Under the pieces are notes generated by a model. It searched no databases and was not told the DNA's origin. It saw only the letters and a list, made by a program, of their open reading frames with translations. A stretch of 36,626 nucleotides of DNA, taken from assembly GCA_964399195.1 (NCBI GenBank), contig CAYNPY010000028.1, positions 1 through 36,626 on the forward strand, in the 5' to 3' direction. Positions 23,539-33,400 of the stretch are shown here, piece by piece. A program made the position numbers and the translations under genes. The DNA comes from CAINDZ01 sp964399195. GTDB lineage: Bacteria; Krumholzibacteriota; Krumholzibacteriia; LZORAL124-64-63. Position 1 is the stretch's first letter; each line of letters starts with the position of its first letter.

Positions 23539-25311
23539 CTAACCCGCCAGGATCCGCTCGATCCCCCCGCGCGCGATCGGGTGGTAACCGCCGCCGTGCT
23601 CGGCGAAGATCTCCTTCGCCAGCGCGCGCGTCTCCGGATGCTTGTGGAGCGCGGTGTAGAGGGGCTTGAGGTACTTCATGCGGCCGACCTCGCCCAGGAA
23701 CGCGCGCGTCCGCGCGCGGGTCGCGGCGTAGCCGCTGCCGGCGGCGATGGCCAGCCAGTTGCAGAGGATCTCGCAGTTGCCGTGCCTGGTGAGCTGGAAG
23801 TTCTCGTCCAGCCAGGCGCAGTCGGCCGCCGGCAACTGGCGCGGCAGCGCCTGCAGGAAGATCTGCCAGTCCTCGGGTTTCCACTGCTTCGCGGCGGCGA
23901 CCTCCGGCCGCGCGCCGCCGGCCCAGCCGGCTGCCAGACCCTTGAGGTGTTCCAGGCGCGCCGAGCTGAAGCTGGGCGCGTTCTGCGGCACGCCCGGCCG
24001 GCGGATCCACTCCTGCGCGCCCACCTGCGCGGCCACGCCGGGCAGTTCCTTCTCCAGGAACTCCTCGAACTGTTCGGTCGTGATCGAGGTGAAAGAAAAG
24101 TGCTTGATGTACTTCTTGATGAACTGGTCGAACTTCTCGCGCCCCACCGTCTGCTCCAGGAGCGCCACGAAGAGGAAGCCCTTCTCGTAGGGGACCAGCG
24201 AGTAGAACTCGTCCGGATCCTTGCCTTCGCCGTTGGTCTTCAGGCAGGTGAACGGCGAGTCCGGGCCGAAGGAAGCCAGGGCGTCGTTCAGGCCGTTGCG
24301 GCCGATGGCAGCCGACAGCGCCTGCGCCTCCTTGCCGTAGAGCTTCTCGTGGATGCGGCGCTCGGCCCAGACGGTGAAGCCCTCGTTCAGCCAGAAGTCG
24401 TCGATGGTGGCGTTGGTGACCAGGTTGCCGGTCCAGGAGTGGGCCAGCTCGTGCGCCAGGACGTTGACCAGCGAGCGGTCGCCCGCCAGCAGCGTCGGCG
24501 TCAGGAAGGTCAGGCGCGGGTTCTCCATGCCGCCGTACGGGAAGCTCGACGGCATCACCAGGAAGTCGAACCGGTCCCACAGGTACGGGCCGAACACCTC
24601 CTCGGCCGCCAGCAGCATGCTGTCGACCTCGGCGAATTCCCAGGCCGCGCGGTCGAGCGTCTTCGGCTCCGCGTACACCCGCGAGCGCGGACCGAGGTCC
24701 TTCGCGACGATGTCCCCCACCGCGAACGCGAACAGGTACGGGGGGATGGGCTGCGGCATCGAGAACGTGAACGCGCGCGTGCCCGGCCGCGCGCCGGGTC
24801 CCTTCTCGCCGGGCGCGGCGGCCATCACGGCCGTCAGCGCCTCCGGCACCGTCAGCTTCGCGTGGTAGGTGAACCGCGCCAGCGGCGAGTCCTGGCACGG
24901 GAGAACGCTGCGCGCGTGGATCGCCTGGCACTGGCTGAACAGGTACGGGTGCCGGCCGCCGTCGGTCTGCGCCGGCTCGAGCCACTGCAGGGCCGAGGCC
25001 TCCGGGCTGGTGGCGTAGGTGATCGTGACGGCGGTGGTGCCGGCCGGCAACTCGAGGCGCAGGCGACTGCCCATCACGGCATCGTTGTCGGCCACCGTGA
25101 ACGGCACCCGGGCCCCGTCCTGGGCGGCGGCGGCGGAGATCGCCAGCGCGCGCGTGTCCAGGTCGAGCGGACCGGCTGCCGGCGCGGCCAGCTTCAGCGT
25201 GGCGGTGCCGACCAGCTGCCGGCTGCCGAAGTCCACGGCCAGGTCCAGGTCCACGTGCGTGACCCGGCCCTGGTCCAGGTCGGCGTACGAATGGGGATCG
25301 CGTCGGCTCAC
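23539..25311 (-). CDS. M1 aminopeptidase, leukotriene-A4-hydrolase/aminopeptidase-B type, cytosolic
   Basis: A 590-residue zinc aminopeptidase without a signal peptide. The N-terminal beta saddle covers about residues 1-195. The catalytic domain has the exopeptidase motif GGMEN (260-264), the zinc motif HELAHSWTGN (H287, E288, H291) with E310 in NEGFTVW, and the transition-state Tyr in PYEKG (Y375). The C-terminal helical domain from about 460 (NAPSFSSARLEHLKGLA, then KPLYTALHKHPETRALAKEIF) is the one typical of leukotriene A4 hydrolase relatives. In bacteria these act as aminopeptidases. The start is GTG at 25311 with GGAGGT six bases upstream; an upstream in-frame ATG is less well placed. 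It is transcribed divergently from a DUF2007 gene and a second, secreted M1 enzyme. Confidence 0.93.
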   Translation of the reverse strand: MSRRDPHSYADLDQGRVTHVDLDLAVDFGSRQLVGTATLKLAAPAAGPLDLDTRALAISAAAAQDGARVPFTVADNDAVMGSRLRLELPAGTTAVTITYATSPEASALQWLEPAQTDGGRHPYLFSQCQAIHARSVLPCQDSPLARFTYHAKLTVPEALTAVMAAAPGEKGPGARPGTRAFTFSMPQPIPPYLFAFAVGDIVAKDLGPRSRVYAEPKTLDRAAWEFAEVDSMLLAAEEVFGPYLWDRFDFLVMPSSFPYGGMENPRLTFLTPTLLAGDRSLVNVLAHELAHSWTGNLVTNATIDDFWLNEGFTVWAERRIHEKLYGKEAQALSAAIGRNGLNDALASFGPDSPFTCLKTNGEGKDPDEFYSLVPYEKGFLFVALLEQTVGREKFDQFIKKYIKHFSFTSITTEQFEEFLEKELPGVAAQVGAQEWIRRPGVPQNAPSFSSARLEHLKGLAAGWAGGARPEVAAAKQWKPEDWQIFLQALPRQLPAADCAWLDENFQLTRHGNCEILCNWLAIAAGSGYAATRARTRAFLGEVGRMKYLKPLYTALHKHPETRALAKEIFAEHGGGYHPIARGGIERILAG

Positions 25312-25366
25312 GGGGGCACCTCCGGCGGGAAATCGTGTTCTTGCGGCCATGGGGCTGTGCCCGCCC

Positions 25367-25395
25367 ATTGTCGCCCTGCCGGGCGCCCGCCGCAA
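25367..25395 (-). promoter_or_regulatory. Promoter of the cytosolic M1 aminopeptidase
   Basis: On the minus strand TTGCGG (25390-25395), 17 bases, GACAAT (25367-25372). Its -35 box is only four bases from that of the divergent promoter, so the two probably cannot be occupied together. Confidence 0.5.
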
Positions 25396-25399
25396 GCGC

Positions 25400-25428
25400 T
25401 TGGCGTTCGCCGCCGCCGGTGGTAGTAT
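25400..25428 (+). promoter_or_regulatory. Promoter of the DUF2007 / secreted M1 operon
   Basis: TTGGCG (25400-25405), 17 bases, TAGTAT (25423-25428), one of the best matches in the window. The -35 box overlaps the palindrome CAAGCGCTTG (25393-25402) shared with the opposite promoter. Confidence 0.65.
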
Positions 25429-25504
25429 CATAAGATGGGCATGGGCCCCGCCGGGGACCGCCCCGCGGCCGGCGCCGGACCGGGAACCCGAAAGGACGGA
25501 CGCG

Positions 25505-25813
25505 ATGCGCGACGGCATGACCCGCGTGGAGACCTACGGGACCGAGCTCGAGGCCGAGATGGCCCTCGGCCAGCTGCAGGCCATGGGCATCGCCGCCAGC
25601 CTGGAACTGGACGATGCCGGCGGCATGCAGCCGCAACTGGGCGCGATCCGCGGCATCCATGTCCTGGTCTACACCGAGGACGCGGCCCACGCGCGCGCCA
25701 TCCTGCAGGGCCACGGCGGCGACGGCTCGGGCGCCTGGACCTGCCCCGCCTGCGGCGAGGAAGCCGAGCCCGGCTTCGACGCCTGCTGGAACTGCGGGCG
25801 CGAACGCATGTGA
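25505..25813 (+). CDS. DUF2007 domain protein with C-terminal zinc ribbon
   Basis: A 102-residue soluble protein. Residues 6-70 match the DUF2007 pattern (VETYGTELEAEMALGQLQAMGI, then GIHVLVYTEDAAHARAILQG), an alpha/beta fold of the ACT/PII-like kind sometimes annotated as a putative signal-transducing protein. The C-terminus is a zinc ribbon with two CxxC knuckles, CPAC and CWNC. The function of such proteins is not established. AAAGGA lies about ten bases before the ATG, and a strong promoter lies about 75 bases upstream. Its TGA overlaps the GTG of the secreted aminopeptidase, so the two are translationally coupled. Confidence 0.8.
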   Translation: MRDGMTRVETYGTELEAEMALGQLQAMGIAASLELDDAGGMQPQLGAIRGIHVLVYTEDAAHARAILQGHGGDGSGAWTCPACGEEAEPGFDACWNCGRERM

Positions 25814-27879
25814 CGGCGCCCGGGGCCAGGGGCGCGGCGCCGCGGGTTCTCTGGTGGCTGGCTGCCGTCCTTCTGCTCCCGCCGCTGTCCGCGCGCGGAG
25901 CCGCCGCGCCGGAACCCGCCCCCTGCAAGCGCTTCGAGGCGCTCATCGGCGCCGAGGCCGCGCGCCTCGACACGCCCGCCCCCCGCGCCGACGACCGCGG
26001 CGTCGACATCCTCAGCTACGACCTCGACCTGACTCTGGATCCGGCCCCCGGCCCGGCCGCCGGAGCCGTCGATCTGAGCGGCCGCGTGGCGATCGGCGTG
26101 CGCGCGCTGAGGGCGGGCGTCGACACCCTGGTCCTGGACCTGGTGCCGCAATTGGCGTGCGAAGGCGCCGCGCGTGGGGGCGCGCCGCTCGGCTTCCTGC
26201 GCGCCGGCGAGGAACTGCGCATCGCGGTCCCGGGCGGCCTGTCGACCGCCGCCCCGGACACCGTGACCGTCCACTGGCGCGGCCGCCCGCCGCGGCACGG
26301 CAACCTCTACGCCGGCCTGCTCTACCGGCGCGATGACGGCGGCACGCCGGGCGACCCCGCGGACGACACCCCGTTCATGTTCTCGATCAGCCAGCCCTGG
26401 TCCGCGCATGCCTGGTGGCCTTGCAAGGACCATCCCGCCGACAAGGCGCTGGTCTCTCTGGCGGCCACCGTGCCGGCGGACCTGCAGGTGATCGGCAACG
26501 GCAGCCTGGAATCGGTGACCGACGGGCCGCCGGGCTGGCGCCGCCACGCCTGGCGCGAGCGGTACCCGCTGCCGACCTACCTCGTCTCGCTTGCCGCCTC
26601 GCGCTACGAGGGCTGGCGCGAGGACTGCCGCCCTGGTCACGCCGCCGCGGTCGAGCTGGAGCACCACGTTATCGCGCGGGACCGGGCCGCCGGCGAGACG
26701 CTGATGGGGCGCACCTGCTCGATGATGGGCTTCCTGACCGGGCTCCTCGGCGACTACCCCTTCGCCGGCGAGAAGTACGCGCAGGTGGAGGTGGTCTGGG
26801 GCGGCGCCATGGAGCACACCACGGCCACCAGCATCGGCCAGTTCATGTTCACGGGCGACCGCCGCTTCGAGCCGATCGTGCTGCACGAACTGGCCCACCA
26901 GTGGTTCGGCGACAGCCTGACGCCGGCCGGCTGGGCGGACATCTGGCTGAACGAGGGCTTCGCCACCTACGCCGAGGCGCTGTGGCTGGAGCACAGCGAA
27001 GGTCCGGCGGCCCTGCAGGACTTCCTGCGGCTGATCGGCCCCGGCCGCCATCCGTCGCTCTTCGCCGGCGAGGGCACGCTGGCGCGGCCGTCGCCGGTCC
27101 TGCCGAACACGCTGGTCTACGACAAGGGCGCCTGGGTGCTGCACCTGCTGCGCGGGGTGATCGGCGACGAAGCCTTCTTCCGCTTCCTGCGCGCCTACGC
27201 GAACGACCCGGCGCTGGTCCAGGGCAGCGTCGACGCGCCGCGGATGATCGACCACGCCGAACGGGCCGCCGGCCGCGATCTCGGCGCGTTCTTCCGAGGC
27301 TGGCTGGAGACCGACGCGGCGCCGCTGCTGAGCCTTCGACGTTGGCCTGCCGGGCCGGGCCACGCGCCGGTCGGGCGGGTCCGCGTGCAGCTGCGCCAGC
27401 ACCAGGAACAGGCGCTGGTGGTGCCGGTGCCGCTGCTGCTGCACACGGCAACGGGCGCGGTGCCCGTGACCGCCGTGCTGGAGCGGGCACGGCAGGACTT
27501 CCAGTGGGAGACGGCTGCGGCGGTCGATTCGGTCACCGGCGATCCGGACCGCGCCGCGCTGATCCGCTGGGCGCAGGCGCCGCCGCCGGCGCTCGAGGTC
27601 CGGGGCCCCTGGCCCAACCCGGCCGGCGCGGCGGGCGCGGAGTTCGCGCTGAGTCTGCGACGATCGTCACAAGTCCATGTCAAAATATACGATGCGCTGG
27701 GCCGCCAGATCGCCGCGCACGAGCTGCCCCTGTTCCCGGCGGCCGGCGGCGGCGACCCGGAACCGCGCTGGCGCTGGCAGCCTCCTGCCGAACGCGGGCA
27801 GTTGCCGTCGGGGTTGTACTGGTTCGCCTTCGAAGCGGCAGGCGAGCGGGCGGTGAGGCCGGTCACGCTCGTGCGCTGA
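25810..27879 (+). CDS. Secreted M1 aminopeptidase with FlgD-like C-terminal domain
   Basis: A 689-residue exported zinc aminopeptidase. The start is GTG at 25810, inside the stop of the DUF2007 gene (GTGA). A signal peptide covers about residues 1-32 (VLWWLAAVLLLPPLSARGAAA). The N-terminal beta domain spans 60-270. The catalytic domain has GGAMEH (331-336), HELAHQWFGD (H359, E360, H363), E382 in NEGFATYAEA and Y437 in LVYDKGAW. The usual GxMEN is GAMEH here, a variant seen in other secreted bacterial M1 enzymes. From about residue 598 (VRGPWPNPAGAAGAEF) a FlgD-like module follows, ending AVRPVTLVR, with WPNP in place of NPFNP. It would digest peptides in the periplasm or at the cell surface, complementing the cytosolic M1 enzyme encoded in the opposite direction. 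Confidence 0.91.
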   Translation: MTAPGARGAAPRVLWWLAAVLLLPPLSARGAAAPEPAPCKRFEALIGAEAARLDTPAPRADDRGVDILSYDLDLTLDPAPGPAAGAVDLSGRVAIGVRALRAGVDTLVLDLVPQLACEGAARGGAPLGFLRAGEELRIAVPGGLSTAAPDTVTVHWRGRPPRHGNLYAGLLYRRDDGGTPGDPADDTPFMFSISQPWSAHAWWPCKDHPADKALVSLAATVPADLQVIGNGSLESVTDGPPGWRRHAWRERYPLPTYLVSLAASRYEGWREDCRPGHAAAVELEHHVIARDRAAGETLMGRTCSMMGFLTGLLGDYPFAGEKYAQVEVVWGGAMEHTTATSIGQFMFTGDRRFEPIVLHELAHQWFGDSLTPAGWADIWLNEGFATYAEALWLEHSEGPAALQDFLRLIGPGRHPSLFAGEGTLARPSPVLPNTLVYDKGAWVLHLLRGVIGDEAFFRFLRAYANDPALVQGSVDAPRMIDHAERAAGRDLGAFFRGWLETDAAPLLSLRRWPAGPGHAPVGRVRVQLRQHQEQALVVPVPLLLHTATGAVPVTAVLERARQDFQWETAAAVDSVTGDPDRAALIRWAQAPPPALEVRGPWPNPAGAAGAEFALSLRRSSQVHVKIYDALGRQIAAHELPLFPAAGGGDPEPRWRWQPPAERGQLPSGLYWFAFEAAGERAVRPVTLVR

Positions 27880-27894
27880 AGCGCGCGCCGGCAC

Positions 27895-30315
27895 TCAGTC
27901 GAGCGGCACCAGCGGCGCGAACGCCGGGTTCAGATGCTTGCGCCCGTAGTCCGTGAAGTCCACGGTCACCTGCAGGTCGGCGCCGGCCCCCTCCACGCGC
28001 ACCACGGTGCCGGTGCCGAAGATGCCGTGCGATACGGCCTGGCCCTCGTAATAGGGCGCCGGCTGGGTGACGTCGTCGTCCCAGGCCTCCTGGCTGTACT
28101 CGTTCGGCCCGGGCGCGCCGCCGCCGCGGGCGGGCTTGCCCGCCGCGCCGGGCCGCGGCCGGTTGCTGCCGCCCCACTCGTGCGGACCGACGCGCCGCGG
28201 CGCCGAGGAGCCCGCGCCGGCGTTGCCGCCGGTCCAGTCGCGGCTGCTGCCGCCGGTCCAGGTGCTCGGGCGCACAGATTCGCGCGCCTGGCCGCCGCGC
28301 CCGCGCGGGGCGCCGCCGCCGCCCCCGGCCCCGGACAGGGGCCGCGTCATCCCCGCGCCGGCGCCCTGGCCGAAGCCGAGGTTCAGCCGCCGGCGCTCGA
28401 TCAGCGCCTCGGGCACCTCGCCCAGGAAACGCGAGGGCAGCGCGTCCTGCCAGACGCCGAACCGTCGCCGGCGCATCGCGTGCAGCAGGTAGACCCGCCG
28501 CTCGGCGCGGGTCAGCGCCACGTAGAACAGGCGCCGCTCCTCCTCCAGGCCCGCCTCGTCGGCGGCGCTGTTGATGTGGGGCAGCACGTCGTCCTCCACC
28601 CCGCACAGCACCACGACCGGGAATTCGAGGCCCTTGGCCGTGTGGATCGTCATCAGGCGCACCTGGCCCTCGCCGTCACGGATCGTGTCGGGATCGGAGA
28701 CCAGCGCCGTCTGCTCCAGGAACTGGGCCAGCGTGCCGCCCCCGGTCGCTTCGTGGAAGTCGGCCGCCGCGTTGACCAGTTCGGCCACGTTCTCGGCGCG
28801 CGCGGCGGCGCCCTCGGGGTCGTCCGCCTCGAGATGCGCCTGGTAGCCGACGTCCTCGAGCACCTGACGCAGCAGCTCCGGCACCGGCAGCCCTTCGTCG
28901 GCCCGCAGGCGCCAGCGGGCGGCCAGGTCGAAGAACACGCGCACCCGCCGGCACACGGCCCCCGACAGCGCGCCCTCGAGCAGTCCGGGCTCGGCGGCGG
29001 CCTGGCCGCAGGTCAGCCCCGCGTCCCGCGCCAGGTCCAGCAGGCGGGTCACCGTCGTGTCGCCAAGCTGCCGCCTGGGCACGTTGATGATGCGCTGCAG
29101 CGAGATCTCGTCCGCCGGGTTGGCGATGAACTTCAGGTACGCCAGGACGTCGCGCACCTCCTTGCGCTCGTAGAATTGCAGCGAGCCGACGATCTGGTAC
29201 GGCAGGTGGGCCCGCCGAAGCGCGTCCTCCAGCACGCGCGACTGCGCGTTGGTGCGGTAGAGCACGGTGACGTCGGCGCGGCTGAGGCCGCGCGCCAGCT
29301 CCGCCCGCACGATGTCCACCAGCCGGGCGGCCTCGTCCTCGCCGTCGAGGAACTCCTCCTCCACCAGCTGCTCGCCGCGGTCGCCGGCGGTCCACAGGTT
29401 CTTGCCCTTGCGCCGGCGGTTGTTGGCGATGACGGCGTTGGCGGCGTCCAGGATGATGCCCGTTGAGCGGTAGTTCTGCTCCAGGCGGCAGGTGACCGCG
29501 CCGGGGAAGTACTCGTCGAACGCCAGCATGTTCTCGATGCGCGCCCCGCGCCACGAGTAGATGGACTGGTCGTCGTCGCCGACGGCGAACACGTTCCCGT
29601 GCCAGCTCTGCAGCGCCTTGATCAGCACCAGCTGCAGCGGGTTGGTGTCCTGGAACTCGTCCACCAGCACGTGCCGGAAGCGCTCGGCGTACTTGCCGCA
29701 GACGCCCTCGTCCTGCTCGAGCAGGTGGACCGTGCGCAGGATCAGGTCGTCGAAGTCCAGGGCGCGGCAGCGGACCAGGCCCTGCTCGTAGCCGGCGTAG
29801 ATGGCGGCGTGCTTCTCCTCGACGAACGTCGCGGCCCGCGCCGCGGCGGCCGGCGGGTCCACGTCGTCGTTCTTCCAGGCGCTGATCTGGGCGCGGGCCC
29901 CGGCCGGCGTGAACTGCTTGGCGTCGATCTTCAGCTCGTCCAGCACCTGCTTGAGCAGCCGCTTGCTGTCGTCGGTGTCGAAGATCGTGAAGTCCCGCGG
30001 AACGCCGACGGCCGCGCCGTCGCTGCGCAGGATCCGCAGCCCGGTGGCGTGGAAGGTGCCGATCCAGAACGGCGCCCGGCCCTCGCCCACCGCCGCAGCC
30101 ACGCGCTGCTTCATCTCCCGCGCGGCGCGGTTGGTGAAGGTGAAGGCCAGGATCCCCTGCGGGGGCACGCCGCGCTCGCCCAGCAGCCAGGCCACGCGCG
30201 TGGTCAGCACGCGCGTCTTGCCCGAGCCGGCGCCGGCCACCACCAGGACCGGCCCGTCCGGGGCCGTGACGGCCGCCAGTTGCGCCTCGTTCAGCTTCGC
30301 CAGCAGGTCGGTCAC
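27895..30315 (-). CDS. pcrA: UvrD/PcrA-type superfamily 1 DNA helicase
   Basis: An 806-residue ATP-dependent 3'-5' DNA helicase for repair and replication-fork maintenance. Motif I is GAGSGKTR (28-35). FTNRAAREMKQR, VDEFQDTN, GDDDQSIYSWRGA, LEQNYRST, VLYRTNAQSR and MTIHTAKGLEFPVV (motif V) follow in order, then VALTRA (motif VI). Residues 656-754 form an unusually Gly/Arg-rich linker with two WTGG repeats. Residues 755-806 are the PcrA/UvrD Tudor-like C-terminal domain (VSHGIFGTGTVVRV), which in relatives contacts RNA polymerase. The start is GTG at 30315 with GGAG about ten bases upstream; the next start would lose the N-terminal Q-motif region. It lies 98 bases after tamB and converges on the secreted M1 gene with a 15-base gap. 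Confidence 0.94.
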   Translation of the reverse strand: MTDLLAKLNEAQLAAVTAPDGPVLVVAGAGSGKTRVLTTRVAWLLGERGVPPQGILAFTFTNRAAREMKQRVAAAVGEGRAPFWIGTFHATGLRILRSDGAAVGVPRDFTIFDTDDSKRLLKQVLDELKIDAKQFTPAGARAQISAWKNDDVDPPAAAARAATFVEEKHAAIYAGYEQGLVRCRALDFDDLILRTVHLLEQDEGVCGKYAERFRHVLVDEFQDTNPLQLVLIKALQSWHGNVFAVGDDDQSIYSWRGARIENMLAFDEYFPGAVTCRLEQNYRSTGIILDAANAVIANNRRRKGKNLWTAGDRGEQLVEEEFLDGEDEAARLVDIVRAELARGLSRADVTVLYRTNAQSRVLEDALRRAHLPYQIVGSLQFYERKEVRDVLAYLKFIANPADEISLQRIINVPRRQLGDTTVTRLLDLARDAGLTCGQAAAEPGLLEGALSGAVCRRVRVFFDLAARWRLRADEGLPVPELLRQVLEDVGYQAHLEADDPEGAAARAENVAELVNAAADFHEATGGGTLAQFLEQTALVSDPDTIRDGEGQVRLMTIHTAKGLEFPVVVLCGVEDDVLPHINSAADEAGLEEERRLFYVALTRAERRVYLLHAMRRRRFGVWQDALPSRFLGEVPEALIERRRLNLGFGQGAGAGMTRPLSGAGGGGGAPRGRGGQARESVRPSTWTGGSSRDWTGGNAGAGSSAPRRVGPHEWGGSNRPRPGAAGKPARGGGAPGPNEYSQEAWDDDVTQPAPYYEGQAVSHGIFGTGTVVRVEGAGADLQVTVDFTDYGRKHLNPAFAPLVPLD

Positions 30316-30413
30316 GGCGTTCGGTCTCCGGCTCGGGTTCGCAGCGGCGTCACGGACGGGGAACGATGCGACCGGACGCGCCCGGCCGCAACCGCCGCCG
30401 CGCCGCGTCGGGT

Positions 30414-33400
30414 TCAGTACTCGAAGCGGTACTTGAGATCGAGGTTGTAAGTGGCGTCGCCCTGGTTCTCGTCGATGCGGCGACGCAGCTCCGACTGCAG
30501 CAGCAGGTGGTTGTTGATCTGGTACTCGAGCAGCACGTCGCGGTCGTCCTGACGGACGCCCTGCGCGTACTTCAGGTAGAGATCCTGGCCGATGTACTTG
30601 CCGACGCCGATCAACGGGTCGAAGCCCATCGCCCCGGTCTGGTCGTTCTCGCGCTGGATCTGGTCGATGTCGAAGGTGTCGAACATGGCCAGTTCGCGCG
30701 CGATCTCCCGCTCGATCAGGTTCAGACCGGCCGTGATCGAGCTGGCGGCCAGACGCGCCGAGTCCGCGCCCGGCTGGCCGGCGCCCTCGGGGTCCAGGCC
30801 CAGCAGCATGCGCTGGATCGCCTCGCGAGAGTAGCCGCGCTCGCTGGTGAACTCGACCACGGGCTTCGCCAGGCTGCCGCTGACCTGCACGCCCAGGACC
30901 TCGATGGTGGTGTTGCCGGGACTCCGCAGGCGGTACCGCGTCTGCGCCTCGATGTCGAGCATCGGGTCCAGACCCAGCCCCTGGCTGAAGTCCAGGGCGC
31001 CCCGCTGCACCTCGAACGCGTTGTTGAAGACGATCAGGCTGCCGCGGTCGACGTCCAGCCGCCCGCGCATGTGCAGCCCCTCCTCGGTGCGGATCAGGTC
31101 GAGGTCGCCGCTGAGATCCAGCTCCATCTCGCGGTTGACGATGTGCCCGACGCGCGGCGCCGCGTGCAGGCGCAGGTCGGCCAGCCAGTCGGGCGCCACG
31201 GTGGCCAGGCGCGGATCGGCCGCCCCGGGCGTCTCGGCGAAAGTGCCGGTATAGCGGGCCTTGAGCACCTCCAGGTCGCCGCTGAACCGCGGCACGAGCA
31301 GCGAGTCGGGGCCGACCTTCACGCCGGTGATGCGCCCGGAGCGCCCGCTCACCAGCGCCCGCAGGTCGGGGATCGAGGCGACCAGGAACCGGTCCAGGTC
31401 CAGGCGCACGTCGAAGTTCTCCAGCTCCAGGCCGCGGAAAGTCAAGGTGCCGTCGCCGGTGAACGAGCCGCTGAGCCCCTCGCGCCCGCGGATGTTGCTC
31501 AACGTGACGACGTCGCCGCTGAACGTGGCGTCGCAGGAAGCCTCGCTGTAGACCTCCTCGAGGTGCTTGATCACGAAACCGGCGTTCCGCACCTTCGCCC
31601 AGCCCTCGTACAGCGGATGCCGCAGCGGTCCGGAGACCCGCACGTGCGCTTCGCCGGTGCCGTGGCTCGAGGCGAAGGCATTGGTCGCCTGGGCCAGCGC
31701 CGCCAGGTTGGAACCCTCCGGAATCTCGACCTCCATCAGGAACGGCGCGTCCAGCGGCGAGGTCGGCTCGCTCAGGAAGTCCAGCTTGATCGGGATCTCC
31801 AGGCGTCCGGTCAGGCGCAGATCGTCCTGGACGGCCGCGAGGTCGCCCAGGACCAACTGTTCGCGATCGGCGTGCACGCTGCCGGTCAGCTCGTCCAGGT
31901 GCAGCCAATGGATGTGGAACGGAGCGCTGCGCAGGCGGCCGTCGACCTGCGGCGCGTCGGTGGTGCCGGTCACGCGCACCTGCCCGCCGAAGCGGCCGGC
32001 CAGCCGCTTGAGCGACGGCAGCTTGAACTGCTCCATGAACGACCAGTCGCCGTCCGGGATCTCCAGCTCCAGGTCGAGGGCGGCGCCCGGCCAGTACTCC
32101 TTCACCGGCGCTCCCGGGTGCGAGACGCTGCCGCGCGCCGTCAGCCGCCCGTACTGCGTGCGCAGGTCCAGGTCCTTGATGTCGATGGCCCCGCGCGCGT
32201 AGACCGCCTCCACGTGCAGCGACTCGACGTCGGCGATGGCGAACGGCGCCTCGACCAGGTCCGCCGCCAGCGTCACCTCCACCGCGTCGGGCTCGCCGCC
32301 CAGCACGACGTCGGCGGTCAGGCTGCCGGTCAGGGGCTCGCGCACGGTCACGAACGGGTTCAGCAGGCCCAGGTCGAACCGTCGCAGCTGCAGCGCCCCG
32401 GCCACCAGCCGCCGGCGGTCGAGCACGCCGCCGCCGGTCACGGCGCCCTGGTCGGACGAGAGCGACAGGTCGCGCACGGCCAGGTAGCCGTCGCCCAGGC
32501 CCAGGCCGAGCGGGCGGTCCAGGGCCCAGCGCGTGCCCTCCATGTCGACGCGGAATTCGTCCACGACGTAGCGGTCGACGGTGTCCGAGAAGGCCACGGC
32601 CAGGCGCAACAACCCCACCGTGTCGCCGTGCGCGCACAGGAAGGTGTCCAGGCGCGCGCCGGCGGCGTCGACGTCGCCGAAGGCCCGGTAGTTGCCCAGC
32701 GGCACGCCGCCCAGCCGCAGGCTGTCGCCGGCGACGGCGCCGGCGACCGCGGGCGCCCCCAGCGCGTCGGCGATCTCGAGGTTCGCCACCAGGTACGGCG
32801 TCCGCGCCGGGCCCAGCTCGAGGTCCTGCGCCACCACCCGGCCGCGCGCGGTCAGCGCCTCCGGCGGACCGGACAGTTCGGCTTCGCCGGTCGCGCGGCC
32901 CTTCAGCGCCGGCCACCGCCACCCCGGCGGCAGCGTCCCGAGGTCGTCGGCCGCGAAGCTGAGGCTGCCGCTGAACACGCGCAGGCTGTCCGCGGCGCCC
33001 TGCAGCACGGCGCGCAGGTCGCGGTGGCGCAGATCCACGTTGTTGAAGACGACCCCGGCGGGCGTGGCTTCGACGTCGATCTCGCAGGCGTCGAACGGGA
33101 TGATCTCGATGCGCCCGTCGTGCACCAGGCCGGTCACGCGGGTCCACAGCGGCCGGTCGGTGTGCTCGATGCGCAGGCGGCCGTGTCCGTCGGTGACCGG
33201 CAGGTCCGACTCGCCCGGCACCAGGCCGTTGGCCAGGTTCACGCCGGTGGCGTCGCCCTCCAGCACGAAGGTCACCGAGGCGCTGTCGCTGATGTCGAAG
33301 TGGCCCCGCCCGCTGAACGTGGCCCCGTTGACCATGCCGGTCAGGCCCTCCAGCCAGACGTCGCGGGGACCGACGACGGCGCGGCAGCGCATGTCGGTGA

